A stretch of DNA of 64,000 nt from Bacteroidota bacterium (GCA_021155905.1 JAJNBG010000017.1:1-64000), one strand, 5' to 3'. Counted from the first letter of the stretch, positions 1-9,300 are shown. Notes: generated by a model from the sequence alone, not told the origin. Made by a program: numbers and translations.

Positions 1-163
1 AGCAAAAATCGAAGAGCAAGCAAAACATACTGCTGATTCTATCTCTGCAGCTTTATCTGCTAGCTTAGAAGGTGCAATGAATGAGGCTACAGCTGATACA
101 ACAGCTCCTGCTGCAACTACTGAAACAGCTGCTCCAGCTGCAGAAGCTCACACAGGACACTAA
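1..163 (+). CDS. C-terminal part of a small Ala/Thr-rich protein (5' end outside window)
   Basis: Reading from base 2, the frame is open from the window edge to a TAA at 161-163, giving about 53 residues. They are rich in Ala, Glu and Thr, with a short helical start (AKHTADSISAALSASLEGAM) followed by a low-complexity TAPAATTETAAPAAEA tail. The pattern AK-x-x-x-DSI followed by A-x-x-x-A-x-x-E recurs in the small lipoprotein at 433-636 (AKRISDSIGRVIDAAMAE), so the two are probably tandem relatives. A hairpin terminator follows within 30 bases, which supports this being a real gene end. The function is unknown. The N-terminus is missing, so a signal peptide or lipobox cannot be checked. Confidence 0.7.
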   Translation, partial: AKIEEQAKHTADSISAALSASLEGAMNEATADTTAPAATTETAAPAAEAHTGH

Positions 164-190
164 GAATTTGTGTTTAGTTAGTTAGGAAAG

Positions 191-225
191 GTCCACGTAT
201 CATAGATACGTGGGCTTTTTATTTT
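191..225 (+). terminator. Rho-independent terminator of the first gene
   Basis: An 11-bp stem pairs 191-201 with 205-215 (core CCACGTATC/GATACGTGG, ATA loop, one G-T pair), followed by a T-rich tract (TTTTTATTTT). It lies 28 bases after the stop codon at 163. Confidence 0.85.
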
Positions 226-432
226 CCTATACCTCATAGAAATCCCAATCTCTGCGTTATTTAAAAAATTTATCTGCTTCATTTACGATAGTAAACTCAT
301 TGATAAATTTTTTAAAACCTTGATCCTGGGATTTTTATGAAGTATACTTTTAAGTAGTTTTGAGAAAAAATTTAGATTATAAACCATCTAATTTTTTATC
401 TTTACATTAGCCTATCAATTAGTCATTTACTT

Positions 433-636
433 ATGAAAAAAACATATATCATTTTATCCCTTACATTATTAACTCTATTGGTAGTTAATTGTAAACCTGC
501 AGCAGAAGACCGGTTTAAAATGCATGAAAATGCAAAACGTATTTCAGATTCTATCGGACGCGTAATTGATGCCGCGATGGCTGAAGTTGCTATCCAGCCA
601 CAAGTAAAGGCAGATACCACAAGCAAAGCAAAATAA
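433..636 (+). CDS. small predicted lipoprotein, 67 aa
   Basis: The protein has a short basic start (MKKTY), a hydrophobic stretch, and Cys20 in the context LLVVNC. This looks like a Bacteroidota lipoprotein signal, although Asn at -1 is not ideal. The mature part is only about 48 residues, mostly one predicted amphipathic helix with DSIGRVIDAAMAE. It resembles the end of the protein at 1-163, including the AK-x3-DSI motif. The 269 bases upstream are A+T-rich; TATCTTTA at 397-404 is a poor match to the phylum's -7 element. The gene converges with the TonB-receptor-like gene 10 bases downstream. No function is assigned. Confidence 0.65.
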   Translation: MKKTYIILSLTLLTLLVVNCKPAAEDRFKMHENAKRISDSIGRVIDAAMAEVAIQPQVKADTTSKAK

Positions 637-646
637 TTTCTGATTT

Positions 647-3109
647 TTAAAAATCAACCTTCACGTAAAACAGCGGTAAGAATCCCAATTGGTAATTTTT
701 TATTAGTGGATCGGCATTAATATCAGCCGGATCAGGCGCGTAACTTAAGGCTAATACATTTTTGGTGTTCATTAAATTTACCAGGTCAAGCGCAATTTCA
801 TAAGCTGCGTGCTTCCCGTTGATTTTATAAGCGATCCGGAGATCCAATCGATTATATGGATCAAACTGTAAAGTGTTCACTCTGTTATTATCCGCTACTA
901 CATCCATCACTGCGTTACTGGCAGCTACATCAACCGGCGAATAACGCTTGCCACCACCATAGGTGAATTTAGTAGATACGTTAATAGAATTCTTTTTTGA
1001 CTTTCCAACCTCATATTCGACTCCTGCCAATAAATTCATCATGTATTGCCCGTTAAAATCTGTATCAAATGTTTTACCGTTGCTGGCAGTATATTTACTG
1101 TCAAACAAGCTGGCCGAGTATAAAAAGAAATAATGCTTGCTGAATATTTTCTCCAAAGTGAATTCCAGTCCGTAATTATAACCGGTTCCTTTATTTTCCA
1201 TGGTATAAATAGGGAAAAACCGGTTAAAGCTGGCGCCACGATTCAACAAAGAAACACCTGAAGGAACGGCGTATACCGGAACATCCCATAAGTACTGGTA
1301 ATAAGCTTCGACCTTGGTTCTAAAGAATTTCGAGATTTGCAAGTCATACCCTAAAACAGCATGCTGACTTTTGCTAAATCCTAAATTTTTATTATCCAAA
1401 ACTTTTCCCGGATTAGAATACACTTTCCCATCTCTCACTAAACTGTCAGGTGAAGCAAAATACAAATAGGTCGGCTGCATCTGGCTATGCATACCATAAG
1501 CTAAGCTTAAAGACTGATTTGGTTTGAACTGATATCTCAGGCTTGCTCTTGGTTCCACCACTCCGCTATTTGTCAACGTTAAATACTGGCCAAAGACTCC
1601 CAAATTTGTACTCCACTTTTCATTGAATTTATGGACAAAGGCAAGGTAAGGCTGCAATAAATAAAAATCCGCTTTTGCATTGATCCGTGTTTTATAGGGC
1701 TTGTCATTGATTGCCTGTGCCATGGTATCATAACGGGAATTGATTTTAACCTGGTCGTAAAAATCCACATGAAAAGCATTAGCAAAAAAACCAACTTTAA
1801 AACTGTTCTTCGCATTGACTTTATGTTTGATGTGCCAGGACAAAGTAGATTTGGTTTCCATGAAATCATAGGCTAAGATCTGAGGCAATGTATCATTGGG
1901 TTTAAAATCTTTATCCCTTAACACCAGGTAATGGTCTACATTCAGTCCCTGTCCACTATATGCCAGGGATGTTTTCATGTAGGTTCGGCTATTGAACGAA
2001 TAGGCATGATTTAAAATAACGACTCCCATCCCGGAAGAAAAGTACTGATCGCGGTTCAGGTCACCATACAACTCTTTCGGTCTTTCGGTTTGCGTACTTA
2101 AAATAATTTTAATGGTACTCAATCCTCCGATTCCGCTTAAGGAAAAAATGCCCGCCTTTTTTGTCGGGAAATTAAAACGGAATGCTCCATCCTGGTATTG
2201 CGGTACTGCACTTGTTCCAAGCTTGATATTTAGTCCTGACAGTAATTTTAATGTTGAATAACGATAATTAAAATAATAACTGCTCCCACTCTTTTTACTG
2301 ATTGGACCCTCCAACGACAATTCTGTTCCCAACAAACCAAACTGGAACGTACGCTCATGCTTCTGGTTATTTCCATTCCGCATTTTCAGATCAAACACAC
2401 CTCCTAAAGCATTTCCATAATTAGCCGGGAAAGCTCCTGTATAAAATTCTGAATTGGCTAAATATTTATTATTGATGATGGCTGTTGGTCCGCCGGCTGA
2501 ACCGGCCACGGCAAAGTGATTGGGATTTGGAATATCAATTTCCTCTAAACGCCATAATAAGCCGGAAGGAGAGTTTCCTCGCACGACAATATCATTGCGA
2601 CTGTCATTGGTTCCCTGCACACCTGCAAAATTAGAAGCCATTCGTGCCGGATCCTGTCTTGATCCCGGATAGCGTTCTGTTTCCTCAATGCTGAATGTTT
2701 TTACATTCACTGCCTGCATGTCAGTCACAATATCCTTTTGTTCTTCCGCGTTCACCACCACTTCTTCCATTTGAACCAAAGATTCTTCCAGTTCAATGGC
2801 CAGGAAAGTTTCTTTGCCTGAGGATACAATAATGTCATTTAAAGGAATTGTATTATAACCAAACAGAGAAACAATAAAAGAACGACGCCCCACAGCAATG
2901 CCTTCCAGCTTAAAATTACCATTGGCATCTGTTGTCGTTACAAATCTTTTAGTACTATCATTTTTTAAGCGAATCACCACTCCCGGTAAACCTGCTGATG
3001 ATACTTTATCGGTGACTTGTCCTCTTACGGTTTGAGTATAGGAGACTTGTGAAGAGAGATTGATGGAAAATAATAACGCTGAAATAAAAAGTATAATTAT
3101 TCTAATCAT
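647..3109 (-). CDS. TonB-dependent receptor-like outer-membrane protein with carboxypeptidase-regulatory-like domain
   Basis: This 820-aa protein has a hydrophobic signal peptide (about 1-20). A carboxypeptidase-regulatory-like beta-sandwich follows (about 28-115, beginning VRGQVTDKVSSAGLPGVVI). Next is a plug-like region (about 130-240, with DIVVRGNSPSGLLWRLEEID and FPANYGNALGGVFDLKMRNG). The rest is a beta-rich C-terminal barrel ending in Phe (FYVKVDF), as usual for outer-membrane barrels. No SusD partner lies beside it, so a glycan-uptake role is not supported by context. The closest family description is a TonB-dependent receptor or CarboxypepD_reg-like outer-membrane protein; its substrate is unknown. 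The gene lies 39 bases downstream of the 262-aa gene on the same strand and is probably cotranscribed with it. Confidence 0.85.
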   Translation of the reverse strand: MIRIIILFISALLFSINLSSQVSYTQTVRGQVTDKVSSAGLPGVVIRLKNDSTKRFVTTTDANGNFKLEGIAVGRRSFIVSLFGYNTIPLNDIIVSSGKETFLAIELEESLVQMEEVVVNAEEQKDIVTDMQAVNVKTFSIEETERYPGSRQDPARMASNFAGVQGTNDSRNDIVVRGNSPSGLLWRLEEIDIPNPNHFAVAGSAGGPTAIINNKYLANSEFYTGAFPANYGNALGGVFDLKMRNGNNQKHERTFQFGLLGTELSLEGPISKKSGSSYYFNYRYSTLKLLSGLNIKLGTSAVPQYQDGAFRFNFPTKKAGIFSLSGIGGLSTIKIILSTQTERPKELYGDLNRDQYFSSGMGVVILNHAYSFNSRTYMKTSLAYSGQGLNVDHYLVLRDKDFKPNDTLPQILAYDFMETKSTLSWHIKHKVNAKNSFKVGFFANAFHVDFYDQVKINSRYDTMAQAINDKPYKTRINAKADFYLLQPYLAFVHKFNEKWSTNLGVFGQYLTLTNSGVVEPRASLRYQFKPNQSLSLAYGMHSQMQPTYLYFASPDSLVRDGKVYSNPGKVLDNKNLGFSKSQHAVLGYDLQISKFFRTKVEAYYQYLWDVPVYAVPSGVSLLNRGASFNRFFPIYTMENKGTGYNYGLEFTLEKIFSKHYFFLYSASLFDSKYTASNGKTFDTDFNGQYMMNLLAGVEYEVGKSKKNSINVSTKFTYGGGKRYSPVDVAASNAVMDVVADNNRVNTLQFDPYNRLDLRIAYKINGKHAAYEIALDLVNLMNTKNVLALSYAPDPADINADPLIKNYQLGFLPLFYVKVDF

Positions 3110-3148
3110 AGTTTAAAAATACTCATTTTTAGAAAATAACCACAACTT

Positions 3149-3937
3149 TTACTGAATCACCAAAGAGTCCTGGTAGACCCTGTATAAACGGTCATTCTGC
3201 CAATATACGGTTTTGATTAATGTATCCGGAAATTGTTTTTCAATCGTATTAAATGTTTGCGACTGGTATTGTTTTAATGCGTGTTTTTCGTAGTAGAAAA
3301 TATCTCCATTCACCACCATAAACTCTTTCAGTTTTTTTAAAGGAATAGTTTTGTAAAAAGTACCGTAAATATCAAACACCAAAATACCTTCATCCGGACT
3401 ATTGATATAGATGTAATTATTTTGTTCAAGCATGAAATCAGGCTTTATATCAACATCAAGGATCCGTTTTAAATTCCCTGTTTTCACCAACGACTTAAAT
3501 TCTGAGTCAAAACGGGAGAGCTCGTTATTTTGTTTGTCGTATATCCAAAAACCATTATTGGAAGATGAGCAAACAAGAGACGCTTGCTCGTATCCCAGCT
3601 TCTCCAAAGAAATCATATCGCTTGATTGGGTTAATTGATTGTCCAAAAATAAAAGTTGCTGAAAATCCTTGTAATACACCAGGATTTTTAAAGGATTCAT
3701 GGCATCTACAAAATCAATTCTGCCATAACGTTTGGTGCTGAATTTTTTTTGTAAAACACCTGCCGCGTTATACTTTACAATTTCATTTTCGGTGATGATA
3801 TACGTATTTCCAAAACCATCAATTTCAACATGAGAGTTTTGCTCAGGAAATTTAATGTGAATTTCCGGTTCCGTTGTTTGAACCATAAATGAACAACAAA
3901 TAAGAAAACAGATAAATATAATACCGTTGAATCTCAA
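3149..3937 (-). CDS. exported protein of unknown function with beta-propeller-like repeats, 262 aa
   Basis: The N-terminus is a hydrophobic signal (FNGIIFICFLICCSFMVQ). The start codon is TTG at 3935-3937: an in-frame stop lies a few codons upstream, and the next Met is at the end of the signal, so TTG is the only sensible start. The mature part alternates short beta strands with aromatic and Asp/Gly turns (FDSEFKSL, NNYIYINSPDEGILVFDIYG), as in six-bladed propeller or NHL-like proteins, but without a clear motif. Its position just upstream of the TonB-receptor-like gene suggests they are made together at the envelope. The function is unknown. Confidence 0.7.
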   Translation of the reverse strand: MRFNGIIFICFLICCSFMVQTTEPEIHIKFPEQNSHVEIDGFGNTYIITENEIVKYNAAGVLQKKFSTKRYGRIDFVDAMNPLKILVYYKDFQQLLFLDNQLTQSSDMISLEKLGYEQASLVCSSSNNGFWIYDKQNNELSRFDSEFKSLVKTGNLKRILDVDIKPDFMLEQNNYIYINSPDEGILVFDIYGTFYKTIPLKKLKEFMVVNGDIFYYEKHALKQYQSQTFNTIEKQFPDTLIKTVYWQNDRLYRVYQDSLVIQ

Positions 3938-3980
3938 ACTATTTATTTAACGCTAAGTTAATTTAAATTGCGATTTATCT

Positions 3981-4020
3981 AAAAATAAAAAAGCCTCCTG
4001 TTTTTCGACAGAAGGCTTTA
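3981..4020 (-). terminator. Rho-independent terminator after the PfkB-family kinase gene
   Basis: Read on the minus strand, AAGCCTTCTGT pairs with ACAGGAGGCTT across a CGAAAA loop (one G-T pair), then T6ATTTTT follows. It lies 15 bases past the stop codon at 4035. Confidence 0.85.
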
Positions 4021-4034
4021 AACTATTTATACTA

Positions 4035-4958
4035 TTACACTAAAGAAATATCAAACTGCACCAGGTCAACAAATTCCTGAACGCGGTCATCTACATCTTT
4101 TTGAGATAATCCGATTAAGCGCTCAGTACCAAATTTCTCAACCGTGAAGCTAGCCATTGCTGAACCAAAAATAATGGCACGTTTCATATTTTCAAAGCTT
4201 ACATCCTTTGTTTTGGCTAAATAACCAATAAAACCACCGGCAAAACTATCTCCTGCTCCTGTTGGATCGAAAACATCTTCCAATGGCAATGCAGGCGCAA
4301 AAAACACTTCTTCTTTATTGAATAATAAAGCGCCGTGCTCCCCTTTTTTAATCACCAATACTTTTGGCCCCATGGCTAAGATCTTCTGAGCCGCTTTCAC
4401 TAAGGAATATTCTCCGGATAATTGCCTGGCTTCAGAATCATTGATAGTTAACACATCAATTCCCTTTAAGGTTTCCAATAATTCAGGCATGGCGATATCC
4501 ATCCAGAAGTTCATGGTATCCAAAACGATCAGTTTAGGACGCTTTGATAATTGAGATAACACTTTTTGCTGTACGGCAGGCATCAAATTACCCAACATTA
4601 AAAAATCGCAATTTTTATATGCTTCAGGAACAATCGGGTCAAATTCAGCTAATACATTTAACTGGGTATCCAACGTATCACGGGAATTCATATCATTATG
4701 GTAGCGGCCGCTCCAGAAAAACGACTTTTCACCTTGCTTTATTTGCAAACCTTCCAGATTAACTCCTTGACCTTTAAGGGTATTCATAAAGTCCTGCGGA
4801 AAATCGTCACCTACAACGGATACTAAATTAATTTTATTTGTAAAATAAGAAGACGCTAAAGCTATATAACTAGCGGCACCACCAACAATTTTATCGGTTT
4901 TACCGAAAGGAGTTTCTATAGCATCAAACGCTACCGTACCTACAACTAAAAGACTCAT
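4035..4958 (-). CDS. PfkB-family carbohydrate/nucleoside kinase
   Basis: The 307-aa protein has the ribokinase/PfkB fold. The N-terminal glycine motif (GGAASYIALASSYF) lies near residue 25, and the C-terminal signature DPTGAGDSFAGGFIGYLA carries the catalytic Asp and the anion-hole glycines. I chose ATG at 4958. The longer frame starts with TTG at 4985 and adds nine residues that do not fit the family, while MSLLVVGTVAFD begins directly at the first beta strand. The family phosphorylates sugars or nucleosides with ATP; the substrate cannot be told from sequence. The gene stands alone, with its own promoter-like box and a strong terminator. Confidence 0.9.
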   Translation of the reverse strand: MSLLVVGTVAFDAIETPFGKTDKIVGGAASYIALASSYFTNKINLVSVVGDDFPQDFMNTLKGQGVNLEGLQIKQGEKSFFWSGRYHNDMNSRDTLDTQLNVLAEFDPIVPEAYKNCDFLMLGNLMPAVQQKVLSQLSKRPKLIVLDTMNFWMDIAMPELLETLKGIDVLTINDSEARQLSGEYSLVKAAQKILAMGPKVLVIKKGEHGALLFNKEEVFFAPALPLEDVFDPTGAGDSFAGGFIGYLAKTKDVSFENMKRAIIFGSAMASFTVEKFGTERLIGLSQKDVDDRVQEFVDLVQFDISLV

Positions 4959-4982
4959 ATTAAAAAGATTTAAAAATTTTGA

Positions 4983-4990
4983 CAAATATA
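4983..4990 (-). promoter_or_regulatory. -7 element of a likely promoter for the PfkB-family kinase
   Basis: On the minus strand this reads TATATTTG, an exact match to the Bacteroidota TAnnTTTG -7 box. The kinase ATG is 24 bases further on. No good TTTG -33 box is present. It abuts the tRNA-Asn promoter on the other strand. Confidence 0.45.
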
Positions 4991-5021
4991 TTGTTTATTT
5001 ACAAAATAGATATTAAATTTG
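4991..5021 (+). promoter_or_regulatory. promoter of tRNA-Asn
   Basis: A TTG at 4991-4993 is followed by 20 bases and TAAATTTG at 5014-5021. This fits the Bacteroidota sigma-ABfr consensus (TTTG-N19-21-TAnnTTTG). The tRNA 5' end is 23 bases downstream. Confidence 0.65.
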
Positions 5022-5044
5022 CCCTCCTTTATAAGGAAAACGAT

Positions 5045-5118
5045 TCCCTCTTAGCTCAGCTGGTTAGAGCACATGACTGTTAATCATGGGGTCCCTGGTT
5101 CGAGCCCAGGAGAGGGAG
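5045..5118 (+). tRNA. tRNA-Asn (anticodon GTT)
   Basis: The acceptor strands TCCCTCT and AGAGGGA pair fully. The D arm is GCTC-AGCTGGTTA-GAGC. The anticodon stem CATGA/TCATG encloses CTGTTAA, so the anticodon is GTT. The T arm is CCTGG-TTCGAGC-CCAGG. The discriminator base is G5118. CCA is not encoded. A promoter lies upstream and a terminator just downstream, so it is a single-gene transcription unit. Confidence 0.97.
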
Positions 5119-5120
5119 CA

Positions 5121-5150
5121 AAGCCACCAATGTCGGGTGGCTTTTTTGTT
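5121..5150 (+). terminator. terminator of tRNA-Asn
   Basis: AAGCCACC (5121-5128) pairs with GGTGGCTT (5136-5143), followed by a T tract. It starts three bases after the tRNA end. Confidence 0.85.
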
Positions 5151-5246
5151 TTATACGAGCTCATTTAACGCCCTAACTCAATAATCAGGTAAAAGCCGGG
5201 TAAAACACAGCCCGTAATATATTGCTTTAAACAAGAGTATCGTTCA

Positions 5247-5573
5247 TCAATCTTCAGGAAACAAATCTTTTAAAATAAATTTAAAATCATCCTGGGCACG
5301 ATACATAATTTGTACATCTTCCGGATGCTGCCAGTTGATTTCCTTTAAGAATAGAATTAAATCGTCGATGTCCAAATAGTTATACGCCCCTAAAAGCAAT
5401 TCTGCTTCAAGCATTTTAGTGCCGCCATACCATTTCTTCGGCAGACGGAAATCATCCACTGAAACTATATCCAGATTGTTTTCCCGAATTTTATATTGAT
5501 TTATTTCATTTAGTATATCATTCCTGTTTTCCGAACAGGAAAAATGTATGATAAGATTAGTGACACTGCTCAT
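5247..5573 (-). CDS. small protein of unknown function, possible orphan immunity protein, 108 aa
   Basis: This is a soluble, acidic, cytoplasmic-type protein with no signal peptide. The C-terminal half is predicted helical (ELLLGAYNYLDIDDLILFLK) and ends DLFPED. It starts within the stop codon of the 63-aa gene upstream (ATGA overlap at 5570-5573), so the two are translationally coupled. It lies downstream of the RHS locus but beyond the terminator at 5830-5864, hence in a separate unit. Small acidic proteins near RHS genes are often immunity proteins; that role is inferred only from position and size. I recognise no family. Confidence 0.6.
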   Translation of the reverse strand: MSSVTNLIIHFSCSENRNDILNEINQYKIRENNLDIVSVDDFRLPKKWYGGTKMLEAELLLGAYNYLDIDDLILFLKEINWQHPEDVQIMYRAQDDFKFILKDLFPED

Positions 5574-5761
5574 ATAGATTTATTTTCCTGAAGCGGTTGT
5601 GAAAATTTCCAATTGCACATATAATTAAATCTGCTTTCAAAATAAAATTCCGAAATTATTTCCTTAAGGGTATTCAGCAATAATTTTTTCTTATAATACC
5701 TGAATAGCTCTAACTCAGGCAGTATTTCACATTTTATAATACTATCTATATTAGTTTGCAT
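5570..5761 (-). CDS. small protein of unknown function, 63 aa
   Basis: The ATG at 5761 is followed by 63 codons, whose stop overlaps the start of the 108-aa gene by four bases. The sequence is helical and hydrophobic in the middle (LPELELFRYYKKKLLLNTLK), with no signal peptide. It has no recognisable domain. The tight coupling to the next gene argues that it is translated, but it could also be the remnant of a longer gene. The 68 bases between it and the terminator at 5830 show no clear promoter. Confidence 0.45.
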   Translation of the reverse strand: MQTNIDSIIKCEILPELELFRYYKKKLLLNTLKEIISEFYFESRFNYMCNWKFSQPLQENKSI

Positions 5762-5829
5762 TTGATAACCCTGTAAGTTTTATTTCTGTAAGCTCAATCG
5801 ATCTAAACGAATTAGCAAAGGGGTATCTT

Positions 5830-5864
5830 AAAACAAAAGAGAGTCTAAGACTCTCTTTTGTTTT
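5830..5864 (-). terminator. strong terminator closing the RHS operon
   Basis: A perfect 16-bp inverted repeat with a 3-base loop (core CAAAAGAGAGTC/GACTCTCTTTTG) ends in T runs on both strands, so it may act in both directions. It overlaps the stop codon of the candidate immunity gene at 5864-5866 by one base. Confidence 0.85.
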
Positions 5865-6313
5865 TAATCTTTTTTTGGGTAGTAAGTTTCGTACCATACA
5901 TTACCATCAATCACATCCTCTAAATCTGTATATAATACATCTGCAATTTTTCGTAAAATACTTTCAACTTTATGTATTTCAAATTCACCATAAATCCTGG
6001 TATCAAAATCACTATTTTTAGAAGCTAAAAAATTATTCAGAGCAATCATATCGCCTAAGCTAGAGTATGGATTTCGAACAATTGACAAACTGAATGTGTA
6101 CTTTATTTCACCGTCGATACTACCTTTCGTATAACTAATATCAATAATTCTTTTTTTAATTTCATTAGTATATTCCAACTTTCCATACTCTAGGAAAACA
6201 GCACTATCAATAACACAGAACTTAGGAACATACAAATAATCATTCTCCAAAAAACTGAATGTTTTCAGTAGCAGCTCTTGAGCTAATTCCATTTCCTTAC
6301 TTTTTTTCACCAT
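5864..6313 (-). CDS. candidate immunity protein for the RHS tip, 149 aa
   Basis: The open frame extends to 6379, but the ATG at 6313 (MVKKSKEMELAQ) is the more likely start. It overlaps the 3' end of the 4251-aa RHS gene by 17 bases in another frame. A second ATG at 6292, four bases after the RHS stop, is also possible. The product has no signal peptide and looks like a small mixed alpha/beta cytoplasmic protein (YTFSLSIVRNPYSS, HKVESILRKIADVLYTDLED). In polymorphic-toxin loci the gene coupled to the toxin's 3' end normally encodes its immunity protein. That assignment rests on position; I do not recognise the family. A strong terminator follows immediately. Confidence 0.65.
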   Translation of the reverse strand: MVKKSKEMELAQELLLKTFSFLENDYLYVPKFCVIDSAVFLEYGKLEYTNEIKKRIIDISYTKGSIDGEIKYTFSLSIVRNPYSSLGDMIALNNFLASKNSDFDTRIYGEFEIHKVESILRKIADVLYTDLEDVIDGNVWYETYYPKKD

Positions 6314-9300
6314 AAACTGCTTCTTTTTCCATATTATAGAAAGTACTATTTGTTCCTCCTCCTGCATCAAGAATGTCATAACCTTCTTTCTTTACATTCT
6401 CAATCCAAGTCTTATTCTCCTTGAATACTTGTGTTCCCTTAACTACATTATCTGGAATTATTTTCCCTTCATATTGCTTTAGTAAGGCGTTCCATTCTTC
6501 ATTGGCAGCTTTTGTAGGCGTAAAAGTAAGAGCATTTTTAAGGCCTCCTGCAACTTTATTAACCATACCCATTCCTTGACCTATTACGGCTGTCATTCCC
6601 CCTTTTGCTCCTTTTACGAATTTAAAATTCTCAACTCCAGAGGCTTTAAGCCAGCTTCCCACATCAGCAATTGGAGTTTTGAATAATCCCTTAAAATATT
6701 TCCCTATTTCACCACCAGGACCTGCTGTAGGAAATGGGTCATCCGGACCATCATATACAAGGTTTGCTAACAATGATGTCCCTTCCATTACCATTTGTTG
6801 CCCGTGGGGAGTATTAATATAAGTAATACCTTGAACGGCCCAATATGGAATAGTAATAATGGCTGCTCCAATAACAGTCCCTGCAACTTGTGCAATAGCC
6901 ATGTTTTTTGTTTGAGCTTTAACATACTTTACTGGATCTTCACCATTTTTCTTTGCAATTTCACCCATATAATAATAATGAAGTTGCATACCCATAGGAT
7001 CAAATGGTTCCGCTCCATCCATATCAGTAAATCTAATAGGACTGTTTCCAGCAAATTGATATGGTGAAAAAAATGGATAGTCTTTTGTCAACGGGTCTAC
7101 TGATAAAAACTTACCTAAAGCTGGATTATAGATTCGAAGTCCGTAGTCTTGAGTACCGTTGCCTGTTCCAACAGATTCTTTATCATTCTCTTTCCCATTA
7201 AACCCATATCTGTAGCTAGCAAAGCTAAATCCTCTGTTATATTGTTTAACACCAAATGCCGAGTAATCTGAAGTACTTGTAATATCGGCCTGGTAATAAT
7301 CCGTTAGATTGTCCGCGTCTTCATCAACAGGGATTTTTTTATCAGTTATTACCCCCACTACATTCCCCAAATGATTAACCTGTTCAAATTGTTTATTACC
7401 TGTATAATGTACCAGCACGCTGCCATTGGAAGCCATCAACGCGTCGATCATTTGTTTATCCGGCGTATTCATGCCTATTCTTGAATTAGCATACAAATGC
7501 TGTTCTTCCAACATAAAGCTAACAGACGGTGCACCACCCCCTGTTGAGGCTATGTTCTTTTGCTCATAAACGCTCATTACGTTGCCTTGCGCATCGCGCA
7601 GGTAATAAGTAATACGCTTTAAATTATTGCCATTGTCCGATACATATTTTGCTACACGATTTCCTGCAACATCGTAATCAAAGACAAGGTTATCTTTGGT
7701 GCTACCTGATGTTCGCGTGATGCTTTTTATTTTCCCGTATACGGTCCATTCTATCTTATCAACTTGCTCCGCTATATCTTTCACTAGGTTACCGATCTCA
7801 TCATACACATAGTTGTTATTGATGTTTACGGTAAGGTTATTAGCATTAAATATCCCAACGCTGTCTATATCATCCGATTTTAATGACGTATAACCCGGAT
7901 GGTCGCTTACATGGTATAAGCGGTTTTGTATAAGCTGGCCTGCGCCATTATTTTCCTTGTTGTATTTATATTTTAAGGCCTCAAATTCATTTCCGTTTTC
8001 GTCGCGGCGATTTTGGTTTAAAATGTTTCCGTTAGCATCATAGGTAAACGTATTGCCGTACATGTTGCTAACAAGTTGGCCTGTATTTTCCCATACGTTA
8101 TTCCCCATATCTATATTATTAAACGAAACAGCTTTTTTCAACCGGTTCAGTTGATCATACTTATAGGCATTCCCTAAAGGTTTCGGCAACTGCGCCTTAG
8201 GAATACCTGCCAAAGTTGAATCCAAATTCACAATACTTGTTACCATGCTGCCAATGTTCCCATTGTACAAATCGTAACGATTAGTCTTTAACGTAGAAGT
8301 TATTGGTGCGTTCGCTTCAAAACGGTCCGGCACCTGGCTCCAGCGTTGTACATTAATTGCCCGGTAATCGCCCTGGTAATAATTCAGTGTATAGCCATAA
8401 GCATCCTGTGCTACCTCTTTATGAATATTCGCATTCGAGGGATTGTATGTACCACCGGCAAGTGCGTCCTGTCCCATGTCGCGTGTTTTGTCAAGGGCGT
8501 TGCTGTTCACGCCTTTTACCCATCCCTGTAAGGTGTAAGCGTAATCCACGCCCTGTACCTTGTCATTCCCATATTCTACACGTGCCAGCGGCCCGTGTGC
8601 GTAGTAAAAGTATTTGGCGTCACGCTGCCAGAGAGGATTTTCTGGCACCGTGCTAGCGTTGATATTCAGGTTCTCCTGATCATAGCTACTGGTATACACC
8701 TCCGTAATGCGGTTATCGCTGTCATATCTATAAAAATGGTAAAAGGCATCGGGCTGCCCATCCTGGTAACGCGCGGCGTTCACTTTGCCCGAAATGAGAT
8801 CATATTCATAATTCATGCGTTTAAAGCGTTGCGGCAATAACTTGCTGGTTGGGCTAATGGCGTATGCCTCGTCATATAGTTTTTTATTGTCCTGCACAAT
8901 CGATTTGACATTGCCATGAATATCGTAAGTATAATGTGTCGCATGTTGGTAAGTCTGGTCATTACCATCAAACACATCTTCGTAACTGATGCTCGCCACA
9001 CGCTTGCGCAAGTTATCCTGCGCAATCGGCAGTCCGCTTATGATATTTTCATCGTAATAGGTTTTGGTTACTTCCCTGCGCGCACCGGTATTATCAGTTA
9101 CCCATGCCAGTAGTTTAGCATCATCAATGGCTTTTAAATTTAGTAGGCCATTAATATTAGTACCAAATATGTTTTTCATATAGGCAGTTATAGCGCTGTT
9201 CTCATATTTTTCTCCCACCTCTACAATGCGACCCAAAGCATCATACAGTGTATAACTAAAGGCGCCTTTTTGCCCCGTGGTGGTATTAATTATTTTATTG

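Noticed and set aside
4959..4985. Longer N-terminus of the PfkB-family kinase from TTG
   Set aside because: The first nine residues do not belong to the family, and they overlap the promoter-like box.
5119..5246. Possible tRNA-linked attachment site next to tRNA-Asn
   Set aside because: No copy of the tRNA-Asn or tRNA-Arg 3' end was found at the far side, and no integrase gene is present.
6314..6379. Longer N-terminus for the candidate immunity gene
   Set aside because: It would overlap the RHS gene by 83 bases; the internal ATG at 6313 gives a short overlap typical of coupled genes.
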